Shown here: positions 54,535-63,200 of the stretch, in pieces
Layout: each line of letters begins with the position of its first letter
Numbering within the stretch: the first letter of the stretch is position 1
Assembly (NCBI GenBank): GCA_007118975.1
Contig: SKQO01000004.1
Span: forward strand, 1-64,000
DNA: 64,000 nt
Direction of reading: 5' to 3'
Source of the DNA: Halobacteriales archaeon
GTDB taxonomy: Archaea > Halobacteriota > Halobacteria > Halobacteriales > SKNY01
Translations under genes and position numbers: made by a program
Notes under the pieces: model-generated
What the model was told of the DNA's origin: nothing
The model's database searches: none
What the model saw: only the letters and a program-made list of their open reading frames with translations

Positions 54535-55161
54535 TCAGGCGATGTCTCGACTGGTGTCGACGGAGACGCGCTCGCTCAGTTCCAGTTTGATCGGCTCATC
54601 TAGGGCCCGCCCGCCCCGGAATTTCGGCACGCTGAGTCGGTTGACGATCGAATCTCCCCGAATGGTCGTCTCGAGATCGAAGACTACGTCGGCCACGTAC
54701 TCGGTGGTGTCCCGTTCGGCCGGCACTGATCGACCCTCCAGGCAATGCAGAAACGCGAGGCTCTCGGTGTTGATCATATGGGTCTGGAGGTTGTTGAGGA
54801 AGTTCTGATAGCGCGTGGTCTCCGACGCCTCGAGTGGATCCATCGGGTCGATGATGAGGTTACACTCCTCGGGCAACGCGCGAACGTGATGATTGGCGTG
54901 ATCCAACGGGGTGTCCGGCTCGATCTCTTGGATGTTCGGGTTTCCGACCCGAGTGTTCGCTCGTTCGAGGGCGTCCCGAATCGCCGCGGAGGAGCGTTTC
55001 GAAGACAAATAGAGGGTCCGACGGGCGGCCGTCAGCTCGTAAAGCAGCAATTCAGACTGGCTCGAGGGCTGTGCTTTGAATGCGATGACGCTCCCGGCTG
55101 GGATGCCACCGTCTAGCATCCGGTCGAGTACGTCGATCCCCGTTGGCAGCCGCCCGGCCAT
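54535..55161 (-). CDS. RAD55/RecA-superfamily protein lacking a Walker A motif
   Basis: 208 residues from ATG 55161. GRLPTGIDVLDRMLDGGIPA and GSVIAFKAQPSSQSELLLYE follow the KaiC/RadA start, but where GxxxxGKT should be the sequence is KAQPSSQSELL. EECNLIIDPMDPLE is Walker B-like. KTLSLSSKR-like parts are RRTLYLSSKRSSAAIRDALE. It probably does not bind ATP normally; it may be a regulatory paralogue. Its promoter region is shared with divergent pyrB. Confidence 0.8.
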   Translation of the reverse strand: MAGRLPTGIDVLDRMLDGGIPAGSVIAFKAQPSSQSELLLYELTAARRTLYLSSKRSSAAIRDALERANTRVGNPNIQEIEPDTPLDHANHHVRALPEECNLIIDPMDPLEASETTRYQNFLNNLQTHMINTESLAFLHCLEGRSVPAERDTTEYVADVVFDLETTIRGDSIVNRLSVPKFRGGRALDEPIKLELSERVSVDTSRDIA

Positions 55162-55265
55162 GGCAGTGATTCGTTGTTCCCTTTCCCCTGATAAAGCCTT
55201 TCTCACTAACTAGATGGGCTGCCCACTGATCGCGAGGTTCAAGTTCTCGGGGTGGGCCCTTGAGA

Positions 55266-56171
55266 ATGATGCGCCACGAGCACGTGATCACCGCCAAAGG
55301 ACTCTCCCGGGCGGACATCGAGACCGTGCTCGATCGCGCCGCCGAGCTTGAGGCTGCAGACTCCCGCGCAGTGGAGTTACACCGCGGAAAGATCCTGGCG
55401 TTGCTCTTTTTCGAACCGAGCACCCGCACCCGGCTGAGCTTCGATGCGGCCATCAAACGCCTTGGCGGCGACGCGATCGACATGGGGGCCGTCGACGAAT
55501 CGAGCGTGACAAAAGGGGAAACCCTCGCCGATACCGTCCGCGTCATCGAGGGGTACGCGGATGCGATCGTCCTTCGCCATCCCAGCCAGGGGGCCGCGAA
55601 GATGGCCAGCGAATTCGTCGACGTGCCGCTGCTCAACGCAGGGGACGGTGCTGGTCACCACCCAACCCAAACCCTGCTCGATCTGTACACGATGAGGAAA
55701 CACGTCGGCCTCGACGGAATCTCGGTGGGGATCATGGGCGATCTGAAGTACGGGCGGACCGTTCATTCGCTGGCGACGGCGCTGACGAAATTCGACACGG
55801 TCCAACACTTCATCAGTCCCGAAAGCCTCGCCCTGCCAGCCAACGTCAGATACGACCTCCACGAGGCAGGTTCGACCGTCCGGGAGCACCGCGACATCGA
55901 GGACGTGCTGCCGGAGCTCGACCTGCTTTACGTAACAAGAATCCAGCGCGAGCGATTCCCCGACGAGCGCGAGTATCGGGACGTGGCGGGCGAATACGGT
56001 ATCGACGCTGCTGCCTTGGAACGGGCAAAAGAACACTGCAAAATCATGCATCCGCTTCCCCGCGTCGACGAGATCGATCCCAGCGTCGACGAGACCAACC
56101 ACGCGGTATATTTCGAACAAGCACACAACGGCATCCCCGTGCGGATGGCCCTCCTGGACCTCCTGCTATGA
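55266..56171 (+). CDS. pyrB: Aspartate carbamoyltransferase catalytic subunit
   Basis: 301 residues from ATG 55266 (55269 also possible). [20 protein letters not shown] is the SxRT carbamoyl-phosphate site, then [20 protein letters not shown] (HPxQ), [16 protein letters not shown] and [20 protein letters not shown]. It forms N-carbamoyl-L-aspartate, first committed step of pyrimidine synthesis. The stop overlaps pyrI by 4 bp. Confidence 0.97.
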   Translation: MMRHEHVITAKGLSRADIETVLDRAAELEAADSRAVELHRGKILALLFFEPSTRTRLSFDAAIKRLGGDAIDMGAVDESSVTKGETLADTVRVIEGYADAIVLRHPSQGAAKMASEFVDVPLLNAGDGAGHHPTQTLLDLYTMRKHVGLDGISVGIMGDLKYGRTVHSLATALTKFDTVQHFISPESLALPANVRYDLHEAGSTVREHRDIEDVLPELDLLYVTRIQRERFPDEREYRDVAGEYGIDAAALERAKEHCKIMHPLPRVDEIDPSVDETNHAVYFEQAHNGIPVRMALLDLLL

Positions 56172-56653
56172 GTGACGACGAACACGAACACGAGCTGCTG
56201 GTCAGTAAGATCGAGGACGGTACCGTTATCGACCACGTGACCGGCGGGCAGGCGCTCAACGTCCTGGCCATTCTCGGCATCGACGGAAGTCGAGGCGAGA
56301 GGGTGAGCGTTGGGATCAACGTGCCGTCCGGTCGGCTGGGGCGAAAGGACATCGTCAAGGTCGAGGGACGGGAGCTCACGCCGGCCGAGGTCGACGTCCT
56401 CTCTCTGATCGCCCCGAACGCGACGATCAACATTATCCGTGGGTACGATGTGATCGACAAACACCGGGTCGAACGAACGGCGGTCGTGGCGGGGATCCTC
56501 TCCTGCCCGAATCCGGAATGCATCACCAACGCGAGGGAACCGGTCGAAACGCGCTTTGACGTCCTCGACGACGGCGTCAGGTGTGTCTACTGTGAATCCA
56601 TCATCCGTGAGGGGCTCGCAGAGCACATCGAAGTCGAGCGACCATCCGTCTGA
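56168..56653 (+). CDS. pyrI: Aspartate carbamoyltransferase regulatory subunit
   Basis: 161 residues. The allosteric domain ([20 protein letters not shown]) binds nucleotides; the zinc domain has [18 protein letters not shown] and [12 protein letters not shown], four Cys. It gives CTP feedback control to PyrB. It overlaps pyrB, so one operon. Confidence 0.96.
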   Translation: MSDDEHEHELLVSKIEDGTVIDHVTGGQALNVLAILGIDGSRGERVSVGINVPSGRLGRKDIVKVEGRELTPAEVDVLSLIAPNATINIIRGYDVIDKHRVERTAVVAGILSCPNPECITNAREPVETRFDVLDDGVRCVYCESIIREGLAEHIEVERPSV

Positions 56654-56710
56654 ACACCTGGCAATACCACCGGAGAAATTTTGTCAGCAGCGCCGGTCGT
56701 ATGCACTACG

Positions 56711-57376
56711 ATGTCCTTTACGGAAGACGTTGCGCCGGCGGTCGAACCGATCTGGACGGCCATCGAACGACATCCGATGGTAGCGGGGATCGGCGACGGG
56801 ACCCTCGATCGCGAGCCCTTCGCGTACTGGGTCAAGCAGGACTATCGCTATCTGATCGAGTACAGTCGGGTGTTCGCGTACGGGGCCGGGCGGGCGCCAT
56901 CGCTCGATGAGATGGGAAAATTTGCCGAGCTCCTTGCCGGGACGCTCAACACGGAAATGGATCTCCATCGTGCCTACGCGGCAGAATTCGGCATTTCTTC
57001 CGAGGAACTCGAGGCGACCGATCCGTCACCGACGACGCAGGCGTATACCGATTTCCTCGTCCGCACGGCCGCGGTAGATTCCTTCGGGGAACTGATCGCC
57101 GCCCTGGTACCGTGCATGTGGGGCTTTCACGAGACGGGGAAGCGGCTCGCGGCGGATGGGCTTCCGGACCACCCCCAGTATCGGGAGTGGATCGAGATGT
57201 ACACGAGCGACGAGTTCGCCGAACTCACAACGTGGTGTCTCGAGCTGATGGACCGCGTCGCCGACGATGCAGAACCGGAAGGCCTCGAGCGCTTCCGCGA
57301 ACACCTTCTCACCTCGGCTCGCTACGAGTACCGATTCTGGGATGCCGCCTGGGAGCAAGAAGACTGGACAGTGTAG
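56711..57376 (+). CDS. tenA: TenA family thiaminase II
   Basis: 221 residues from ATG 56711. FAYWVKQDYRYLIEYSRVFA, then EMDLHRAYAAEFGISSEELE and AALVPCMWGFHETGKRL contain the usual active-site Asp/Tyr/Cys/Glu set of the TenA-C subgroup (Cys in VPCMWGF). It hydrolyses degraded thiamine precursors (amino-HMP) for salvage. 58 bp after pyrI on the same strand; the next gene starts 45 bp downstream. Confidence 0.9.
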   Translation: MSFTEDVAPAVEPIWTAIERHPMVAGIGDGTLDREPFAYWVKQDYRYLIEYSRVFAYGAGRAPSLDEMGKFAELLAGTLNTEMDLHRAYAAEFGISSEELEATDPSPTTQAYTDFLVRTAAVDSFGELIAALVPCMWGFHETGKRLAADGLPDHPQYREWIEMYTSDEFAELTTWCLELMDRVADDAEPEGLERFREHLLTSARYEYRFWDAAWEQEDWTV

Positions 57377-57420
57377 CCGCGTGACGGGCAGGTTTTCCCG
57401 TCACGATACGAGAAGCAGCC

Positions 57421-58242
57421 ATGTACGGCGTGGTGACTCGCAACCCCGAGGAGGCAGCGTGGCCGGAGTTCGATCGGGCGTTCCACGAGGTGAAGTCCGT
57501 TACCGGACGGATCGTCGATCCCGAGCCGGGGACCATCGGCATGATCGCCTGTTTCGGCGACACGGCGGCCGGTGAAACCGATCCGTCGCTCGTCCCGGTC
57601 TCTGCCGACGGCACGCGTGCAACACGAGAGGCGCCGTATTTCGACTGGGGTTTCGTCTGTCCGACAGATCTAACGTATCGCGAACGGTTGCTAGATCTCG
57701 TCGAAGAGACAGCAGCTGCGACGGGGAACGTTCGCCTGGACGACATCGGGTTTCCCCGGGCGGAGTACTGTTACTGCGAGCGGTGTGAACAAGCATTTGC
57801 GGACAGCGAACGAACGAACCGGGACCGGTGGCGAGAGGACGTGATCGAGACGGTGGTCGCTGCGGTAGCCGATCGGATCCCGGGGGACTGCTATGCCACG
57901 ATCTACCCGGATCCGTACCCGGGCCACCTCGAGCAACGGTGCGGTGTCGACGTCGACCGGCTCGCGGCACACGTGGACGAGTTCGTCGTACCGCTCTACG
58001 ATACGGCCTATGGAACGACGTACTGGCTCGAAACGATCGCCAAGGGGTTCGAATCACGGCTCCCGATCGGGTTCAGTGTCGAACTCTACGCCGTCGACGT
58101 CGGCATCGACGAGTTGGCAAATGCCACTACAGTGGCTAGTGCCTACGCTGATCACGTGTACTTCGGGTACGACGCCGGTAATGCCCGGGCCGTGATCAGG
58201 CGACACCGTGCGGAATCGCGAACGGGCCGTCGCTACGAATGA
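57421..58242 (+). CDS. Unrecognised TIM-barrel-like protein with a Cys-rich YCYCxRC motif
   Basis: 273 residues. Repeated strand-helix units suggest an alpha/beta barrel. The block LDDIGFPRAEYCYCERCEQA (about 117-136) has CxCxxC Cys that could bind metal; [40 protein letters not shown] and IGFSVELYAVDV follow, resembling barrels of glycoside-hydrolase-like proteins. No catalytic set is clear. It is next to tenA and before small genes, so co-transcription is plausible. I do not recognise the family. Confidence 0.65.
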   Translation: MYGVVTRNPEEAAWPEFDRAFHEVKSVTGRIVDPEPGTIGMIACFGDTAAGETDPSLVPVSADGTRATREAPYFDWGFVCPTDLTYRERLLDLVEETAAATGNVRLDDIGFPRAEYCYCERCEQAFADSERTNRDRWREDVIETVVAAVADRIPGDCYATIYPDPYPGHLEQRCGVDVDRLAAHVDEFVVPLYDTAYGTTYWLETIAKGFESRLPIGFSVELYAVDVGIDELANATTVASAYADHVYFGYDAGNARAVIRRHRAESRTGRRYE

Positions 58243-58308
58243 GTGCCCGCCATTGGCTCGCTCTGGTGGGATCAGGCCATTTTTGGTCGTCGCTCGACGA
58301 CGTGAGGC

Positions 58309-58491
58309 ATGGGATACGAGAAGGACGACGAGGTCATCTTGCACGATCCACACAGCGAACACGACGGGGAAACCGGCCGGGTCACGCAGGTCATGGAGTC
58401 GATGTTTGGGGATGAGACCTACACGATCAGTTTCGAGGACGGTCAGGAGACCGGCGTGCCCGCCGACTCGCTCGAAGACGTCGAGGAGTGA
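58309..58491 (+). CDS. Small KOW/SH3-like (DUF1918-like) protein
   Basis: 60 residues: MGYEKDDEVILHDPHSEHDG, ETGRVTQVMESMFGDETYTI and SFEDGQETGVPADSLEDVEE. The pattern of five short strands with a central GETGRV turn fits a KOW/SH3 barrel. It is common in haloarchaea. RNA or ribosome binding is possible but unproven. The next gene starts 9 bp later. Confidence 0.75.
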   Translation: MGYEKDDEVILHDPHSEHDGETGRVTQVMESMFGDETYTISFEDGQETGVPADSLEDVEE

Positions 58492-58500
58492 TCGCGACCG

Positions 58501-58950
58501 ATGGCGGACGTGCCGTTCCACCACGTTACCCTGCGGTCGTTCGCGTACGCGACAGAGGATGAAAAACGGGTGCTCGACGCCCTCCAGGAGATCGTACCCG
58601 CTGAGACGAAGTTCGACCGCTCGGTCATCGAGGGGCACCACGGCGACTCGATCGTCTTGCTCGAGGCGACGTTGGATTCATCCGGCGAGATCGCCGCGTT
58701 GCTGGAGCGACTCCCCGGGGTCCCCGGGTTCGATCGGTTGCGGACCGACATCTCCGAGCGAATCGACGAGGACGTGAACCTGTTCATGCGGTTTGACAAA
58801 CAGCGCGCCTTCCAGGGCGAACTGGCGTTCGGGGAGGGCGTCCACCTCCAGGGAAAAGTAGAGGCGTACCCGGCAAATCGCGAGGCGGCGATCGATAGCG
58901 TGACGGAAGCCCTCGACGAATTCGCGGAGGCGTACCACGGAACCCCCTGA
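58501..58950 (+). CDS. Exosome-associated RNA-binding protein family (PF01877-like)
   Basis: 149 residues: FHHVTLRSFAYATEDEKRVL, ETKFDRSVIEGHHGDSIVLL, DEDVNLFMRFDKQRAFQGEL. The order of the SFAYATEDEKxVLxAL start, the EGHHGDSI middle and the FDKQxAxxGEL end is that of the archaeal RNA-binding family placed with exosome subunits. It probably binds RNA in the cytoplasm; no catalytic residues. Confidence 0.85.
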   Translation: MADVPFHHVTLRSFAYATEDEKRVLDALQEIVPAETKFDRSVIEGHHGDSIVLLEATLDSSGEIAALLERLPGVPGFDRLRTDISERIDEDVNLFMRFDKQRAFQGELAFGEGVHLQGKVEAYPANREAAIDSVTEALDEFAEAYHGTP

Positions 58951-58964
58951 CCGTCAGTCGGGGG

Positions 58965-59243
58965 CTACCGCCGTATTTCGAACGATTCAAGGCCGACAGG
59001 TTCTTCCCACGAAACTGACACGTCCTCGACCGCGGCACGATCGCTTCCCGTGTGACACCACTCCACCATCGCGTCGACAGCGTCCGACGGGCCCTCGAAG
59101 ACCGCTTCGATGCCCCCTTCGGGACGATTTTTCACCCAACCATCAACGTCCTGTCTGCGTGCCGCCTCGCGGGTGCCCGCCCGGTAAAATACGCGCTGAA
59201 CGCGGCCGGAAATGAACACGTGTGCGCGTACTGTTTCGGACAT
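58965..59243 (-). CDS. Acylphosphatase with altered substrate loop
   Basis: 92 residues from ATG 59243. RAHVFISGRVQRVFYRAGTR is the phosphate loop (GRVQGVxxR in the family) with Arg in place of the second Gly. VDGWVKNRPEGGIEAVFEGP has the catalytic Asn. The rest, AVDAMVEWCHTGSDRAAVED, is normal. It hydrolyses acyl phosphates. The Gly-to-Arg change in the loop could alter activity. It is divergent from the isomerase gene at 59341. Confidence 0.9.
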   Translation of the reverse strand: MSETVRAHVFISGRVQRVFYRAGTREAARRQDVDGWVKNRPEGGIEAVFEGPSDAVDAMVEWCHTGSDRAAVEDVSVSWEEPVGLESFEIRR

Positions 59244-59340
59244 ACGTTGGCGTCCCGTTGTCGACCGGAAAAAAGCTACCCGGAACAGTGTTGCCAGGAA
59301 GCGACAAACTAAGTAGTCACTCCCAGCAGATATGTAGCGT

Positions 59341-60117
59341 ATGCAATTCGCTGCGATGGAAACGATCCTCCCCTCGAAGGCGCCGGATTCGATCACCGAA
59401 GCAAAAGAAGCGGGGTACGCTGGGATCGAACTCAACGTTGATGGTCCAGATGCGGCCACCGATCCGATCTGGACGCCGGCAAACCGGGTTCGGATGCAAG
59501 TAAAAGCGGTGGCAGAGGAAATGGCCATCCCGTCGATCTGTCTGGGCTTTTTGAACCGGGGCGGGCTCACGTCGGACGATCCTGACGTCAGGGCCGACGC
59601 TCGACATGCCATCGTAAACGCGATCGATGCCGCTGCAGCTATTCGCGCGGAAGCGATTTTGGTCCCGTTTTTCGGGGACGCACAGATCGAATCCTCCGAG
59701 GAGCGTGATCGCTTGGTGGATGGGTTTCAGCGTCTCACGGACGCTGCGGAGGCAGTCGACGTCACGCTCGCCATCGAGAACACGCTAGATGGCGAGGCCA
59801 ACGCGGAACTGATCGATCGAATCGACTCGCCCAAGGTCGGGATCTACTTCGACGTTGGTAACGCCCTGGTCTACGGGAACGATCCCATAGAGGACATCGA
59901 AACGCTCGGTCCGGATATCGCCCGTGTCCACTTCAAGGATTGGGACGACGACGGAAGCTGTCGCATCGGCGATGGTCACGTCGATTACCCCGCAGCAGTG
60001 GAGGCCCTTCGCGACATCGGTTACGACAATTGGGTCGTCCTCGAGACGCCGTCACGTGAGGACCCAATTCACGAGGCGACCGTCAATCTGGATCGGAGCC
60101 GAGAGTACGTGCGCTGA
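59341..60117 (+). CDS. Sugar phosphate isomerase/epimerase (TIM barrel)
   Basis: 258 residues of the xylose-isomerase-like AP-endonuclease-2 barrel: TEAKEAGYAGIELNVDGPDA, ILVPFFGDAQIESSEERDRL, VTLAIENTLDGEANAELIDR (metal Glu), VGIYFDVGNALVYGNDPIED (Asp), IARVHFKDWDDDG (His), and YDNWVVLETPSREDP (Glu). The metal set is complete. The substrate is a sugar or polyol, unknown. Clusters with a Gfo oxidoreductase and a second family member. Confidence 0.88.
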   Translation: MQFAAMETILPSKAPDSITEAKEAGYAGIELNVDGPDAATDPIWTPANRVRMQVKAVAEEMAIPSICLGFLNRGGLTSDDPDVRADARHAIVNAIDAAAAIRAEAILVPFFGDAQIESSEERDRLVDGFQRLTDAAEAVDVTLAIENTLDGEANAELIDRIDSPKVGIYFDVGNALVYGNDPIEDIETLGPDIARVHFKDWDDDGSCRIGDGHVDYPAAVEALRDIGYDNWVVLETPSREDPIHEATVNLDRSREYVR

Positions 60118-60179
60118 GACGACGATTCGTCGGCGTGCGAAAAGAGGACCAACCACCGATCACTCGGATCGTTGCTGTA

Positions 60180-61136
60180 TCAGGGGGAGACAGGTCCGCC
60201 GGTTTCTAGCGCTTTCTCCACGGCTAGTGTGAGTTCGAACGTCCGGCGGCCATCATCGTAGGACGAGCGAACGTTCGAGGGTTCGCCCGTACGGACGGCC
60301 TCGAGAAACGCCTCGCCAGCAGCCCGTGTCGAGTCGTTTTCACCCGTGAAATCGACCTCCTCACCGTCCACCTCGCCGGTCAGGCGGTTACCACTGAGGG
60401 AGAGATAACACCCCTCGGCGACGATCTCGACCCCGGAGCTGTGCACGGGGCTTGCCGATGTGGAAGTGACGTGACCGACAGTTCCGGTACCGTGGGCAGT
60501 GTTCGCGGCGACCACATCCTCGAAGTCGATGGTATCGACGAGCTCGTGGCCTCCCACGGCGGTGACCTCGTCGACGGGCCCGCCGAAAAGACGGAGGAGA
60601 TCATAGATGTGGGTGGCCTGCTCGACGATCTGGCCGCCGGAGTGCTCGTATGATCGCCACCAGTGATCGGGGCCCCCCGGGACACCGCTGAGATATTCCC
60701 CCTCAACGAGCCCGACCGTCCGACCGTCCAGTATTTCCTGGGCACGCTCCGTCGCTGCCGCATACCGATGCTGGTACCCGACAGCGCCGATCACATCGTT
60801 CGCCCGGATCGTCTGTTCGACCGTCGCCGCAGTCTCGGCATCGAGGGCAACGGGCTTTTCAACGAAAAGATCGAGCCCTCGTTCGGCAGCCATTGTCTCC
60901 TGGGTGGTATGGGCGAACGGCGGGATCACGACAAACACTGCATCGAGTCGTTCCTCGGACTCGTAGAGTTGTTCGTGATCGGTATACGCAGTCGCGTCGA
61001 ACGCCGTCGCAACCTCTTTCACGCGAGCTTGATCGACGTCACACACGGCAGTGACCTCCGAATCGGGGGTTGCCTCAACTGTCTGAAGGTGACTTTTTGC
61101 CCGACCACCCACGCCGATGAATGCGATGTGCAGCAT
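60180..61136 (-). CDS. Gfo/Idh/MocA family oxidoreductase
   Basis: 318 residues from ATG 61136. The Rossmann part is MLHIAFIGVGGRAKSHLQTV, then VTAVCDVDQARVKEVA, GLDLFVEKPVALDAETAATV (EKP), and the HWWRSYEHSGGQIVEQATHI region with the conserved GGxxxxxxxHxxDLLRLF helix. It likely oxidises a sugar or inositol-type substrate. It stands between two sugar isomerases but on the opposite strand. A paralogue is at 8127. Confidence 0.9.
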   Translation of the reverse strand: MLHIAFIGVGGRAKSHLQTVEATPDSEVTAVCDVDQARVKEVATAFDATAYTDHEQLYESEERLDAVFVVIPPFAHTTQETMAAERGLDLFVEKPVALDAETAATVEQTIRANDVIGAVGYQHRYAAATERAQEILDGRTVGLVEGEYLSGVPGGPDHWWRSYEHSGGQIVEQATHIYDLLRLFGGPVDEVTAVGGHELVDTIDFEDVVAANTAHGTGTVGHVTSTSASPVHSSGVEIVAEGCYLSLSGNRLTGEVDGEEVDFTGENDSTRAAGEAFLEAVRTGEPSNVRSSYDDGRRTFELTLAVEKALETGGPVSP

Positions 61137-61284
61137 TTCGTATCGTCTTGGCATCAGGGGAGTCGGGCATAAACCTGTAGGTATCCCGCTGGAATGTCCG
61201 CCACACGATCGGGCCACTCGCGGCCATGTTTCGGGCGCATCCCAACAGCTTTCGCGACAAACGGGCTATCCTCGGTCGTTCACC

Positions 61285-62127
61285 ATGGCGACCCCCGACG
61301 TTGATCTGGCGATTTCGACCCTGGGATGTCCCGATTGGGATCTCGACCGAATCTGTCGAACGTGTGCCGACTGGGGGTACGATGGCGTCGACTTCCGAGG
61401 GTACCTAGACGAACCGCGAGACGTCACCGACCACGCCCTGTTCCGCGACAGACCGAGTGGAGTCTGCGACCGACTGGCTGAGGCGGGGCTCGCGATCAGC
61501 TGCTTGAGCTCGAGCCTCCGGATCTGTGATGAATCCGCACTGGATGCTAATCTCGCGATGGCAGAGCAGTTCGCCGCACTCGCTCGAGCACTTGACGTGG
61601 AGTTCGTGCGCGTGTTCGGCGCCGGCGATATCGATCGGCACGATCGCGCGGAGCTCGTCACGTTTGGCGCTGAAACGATGGCGAAACTCCTCGAGGTACC
61701 GGGCGCGAGTGAGGTGACCTGGATCCTTGAAACCCACGACAACTGGATCGACTCGCGCGACTGCCTGGAACTCATCGAGGCCGTCGACGAACCCAACTTC
61801 CAGCTACTCTGGGACGCGGGGCACACCACCCGGGTCGGTGACGAAGCGCCGGCTGAGACCCTCGATCGCGTTGGTGAGCATATCGAGTATGTCCATCTCA
61901 AAGATGCCCGCCTCGAACCGGATCACTCGGATGCGATGGATGACGGGTGGCGATACGTCACGCCCGGTGAAGGGGAGCTCCCGCTGGATGTGGCTGTTGC
62001 TGGCCTGGCGGAGATCGGCTACGACGGGTGGCTCATGTTCGAACACGAAAAGCGCTGGCACCCCGAGTTAGCGGCCCCAGCGGCAGCCTTTCCTGTATTT
62101 ATCGAGTGGTTCAACTCCCTGGAGTGA
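61285..62127 (+). CDS. Sugar phosphate isomerase/epimerase (TIM barrel), second copy
   Basis: 280 residues from ATG 61285; the track start 61117 crosses the divergent gene. Barrel motifs: CADWGYDGVDFRGYLDEPRD, VEFVRVFGAGDIDRHDRAEL, VTWILETHDNWIDSRDCLEL (Glu), FQLLWDAGHTTRVGDEAPAE (Asp), IEYVHLKDARLEPDHSDAMD (His), YDGWLMFEHEKRWHPEL (Glu). It is divergent from the Gfo gene. Inositol or sugar-acid catabolism is suggested by the trio. Confidence 0.88.
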   Translation: MATPDVDLAISTLGCPDWDLDRICRTCADWGYDGVDFRGYLDEPRDVTDHALFRDRPSGVCDRLAEAGLAISCLSSSLRICDESALDANLAMAEQFAALARALDVEFVRVFGAGDIDRHDRAELVTFGAETMAKLLEVPGASEVTWILETHDNWIDSRDCLELIEAVDEPNFQLLWDAGHTTRVGDEAPAETLDRVGEHIEYVHLKDARLEPDHSDAMDDGWRYVTPGEGELPLDVAVAGLAEIGYDGWLMFEHEKRWHPELAAPAAAFPVFIEWFNSLE

Positions 62128-62253
62128 GGAGGAGCGCCGCATTTCCCCTTCACATGAGGGCCGGATGAAAAGTTGAGCTCGCGTCGACATGCATACACGA
62201 ATCGTTGTCATAATCATCGACGAAGCGGCGTTGTCCGGTGTGGATTAGCCGGC

Positions 62254-63144
62254 TCAGATGTCGGGACGGTGGTGTCGGAGGTAGTGGAACGCATAGGTCT
62301 GGACGTACCCCGCGTACCTGCTACCGAACCGCTCCCTGATCGCCGCCGATGTTGCTCCGTAGTCACCTCGATCGCAGTCCGGATACTCGGCGGCGATCGC
62401 GCGTTTGATCCAGGTATCCAGCGGGACTGCCTGCGTGAATCCCAGCGAGAACAACAGGACGCAGTCGGCCACCTTCGGGCCGACACCGGTAAACTGCGTG
62501 AGATATTCCCGCGCCGCTTCGTACGGTAGGTCGGCCGCCGCCGCGGGATCTAGCCTATCCGCGACCTGTTCGGCGGTTGCTTTTACATAGGGAGCACGAT
62601 AGCCGAGACTCAGTTCACGGAGGCGCGACTCCGGAACAGTGGCGAGCGTTTCCGGGTCGGGGAACCCGTGGTGGCACTCACCATCGATTTCGACCGGTTC
62701 ACCGAACGTCGCGGCCAGGCGTCGTTGCATCGCCTGAATCCGGGGCACCCGCATTTGCGTCGAACAGATAAACGAAATAAGGCACGGAAACACGGGATCC
62801 TGTACCAGCCGCATCCCCCAGTAGGCCTGCCAGGCACGCTCGACCAGCGGATGACCAGGAGAATCTGCCTTGATCCGGTGCAGGTCGTCATCGAGACGAA
62901 GAAGCACCCGAAGTCGATCCTCGCTGTCCGCGGTGGACGCCCACTCCAACCCGCCGTTTCGCTGACGGACCCGGAGATATGCTCCGTCGATGACCGTTTC
63001 GTACCAGACACCGTCTGGCGGCGAGTCGGAGGCATACATCTCTCCCTGGCGCCGACGCCAGAGATACGATTGGCCGCTCTCGAGCGTGGCGCCGAGGTCG
63101 ATCCCGCCGGGGATCTGCTCCGCCGGGATCGTACCGCATCGCAT
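62254..63144 (-). CDS. 8-oxoguanine DNA glycosylase (OGG1-like HhH-GPD)
   Basis: 296 residues from ATG 63144. The N-terminal OGG domain has LGATLESGQSYLWRRRQGEM; the catalytic HhH-GPD region has FICSTQMRVPRIQAMQRRLA (like the SxNNNIxRI area), EYLTQFTGVGPKVADCVLLF (HhH with Lys) and FTQAVPLDTWIKRA (catalytic Asp). It removes 8-oxoguanine and nicks the abasic site. The track ORF beyond 63144 is readthrough. Its 3' end faces the 61285 gene. Confidence 0.9.
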   Translation of the reverse strand: MRCGTIPAEQIPGGIDLGATLESGQSYLWRRRQGEMYASDSPPDGVWYETVIDGAYLRVRQRNGGLEWASTADSEDRLRVLLRLDDDLHRIKADSPGHPLVERAWQAYWGMRLVQDPVFPCLISFICSTQMRVPRIQAMQRRLAATFGEPVEIDGECHHGFPDPETLATVPESRLRELSLGYRAPYVKATAEQVADRLDPAAAADLPYEAAREYLTQFTGVGPKVADCVLLFSLGFTQAVPLDTWIKRAIAAEYPDCDRGDYGATSAAIRERFGSRYAGYVQTYAFHYLRHHRPDI

Positions 63145-63200
63145 ACTTGGACTCGGGCAGCGGCACCAATGGCCGTTTCGTATCTCATCGGGTGTATCAG

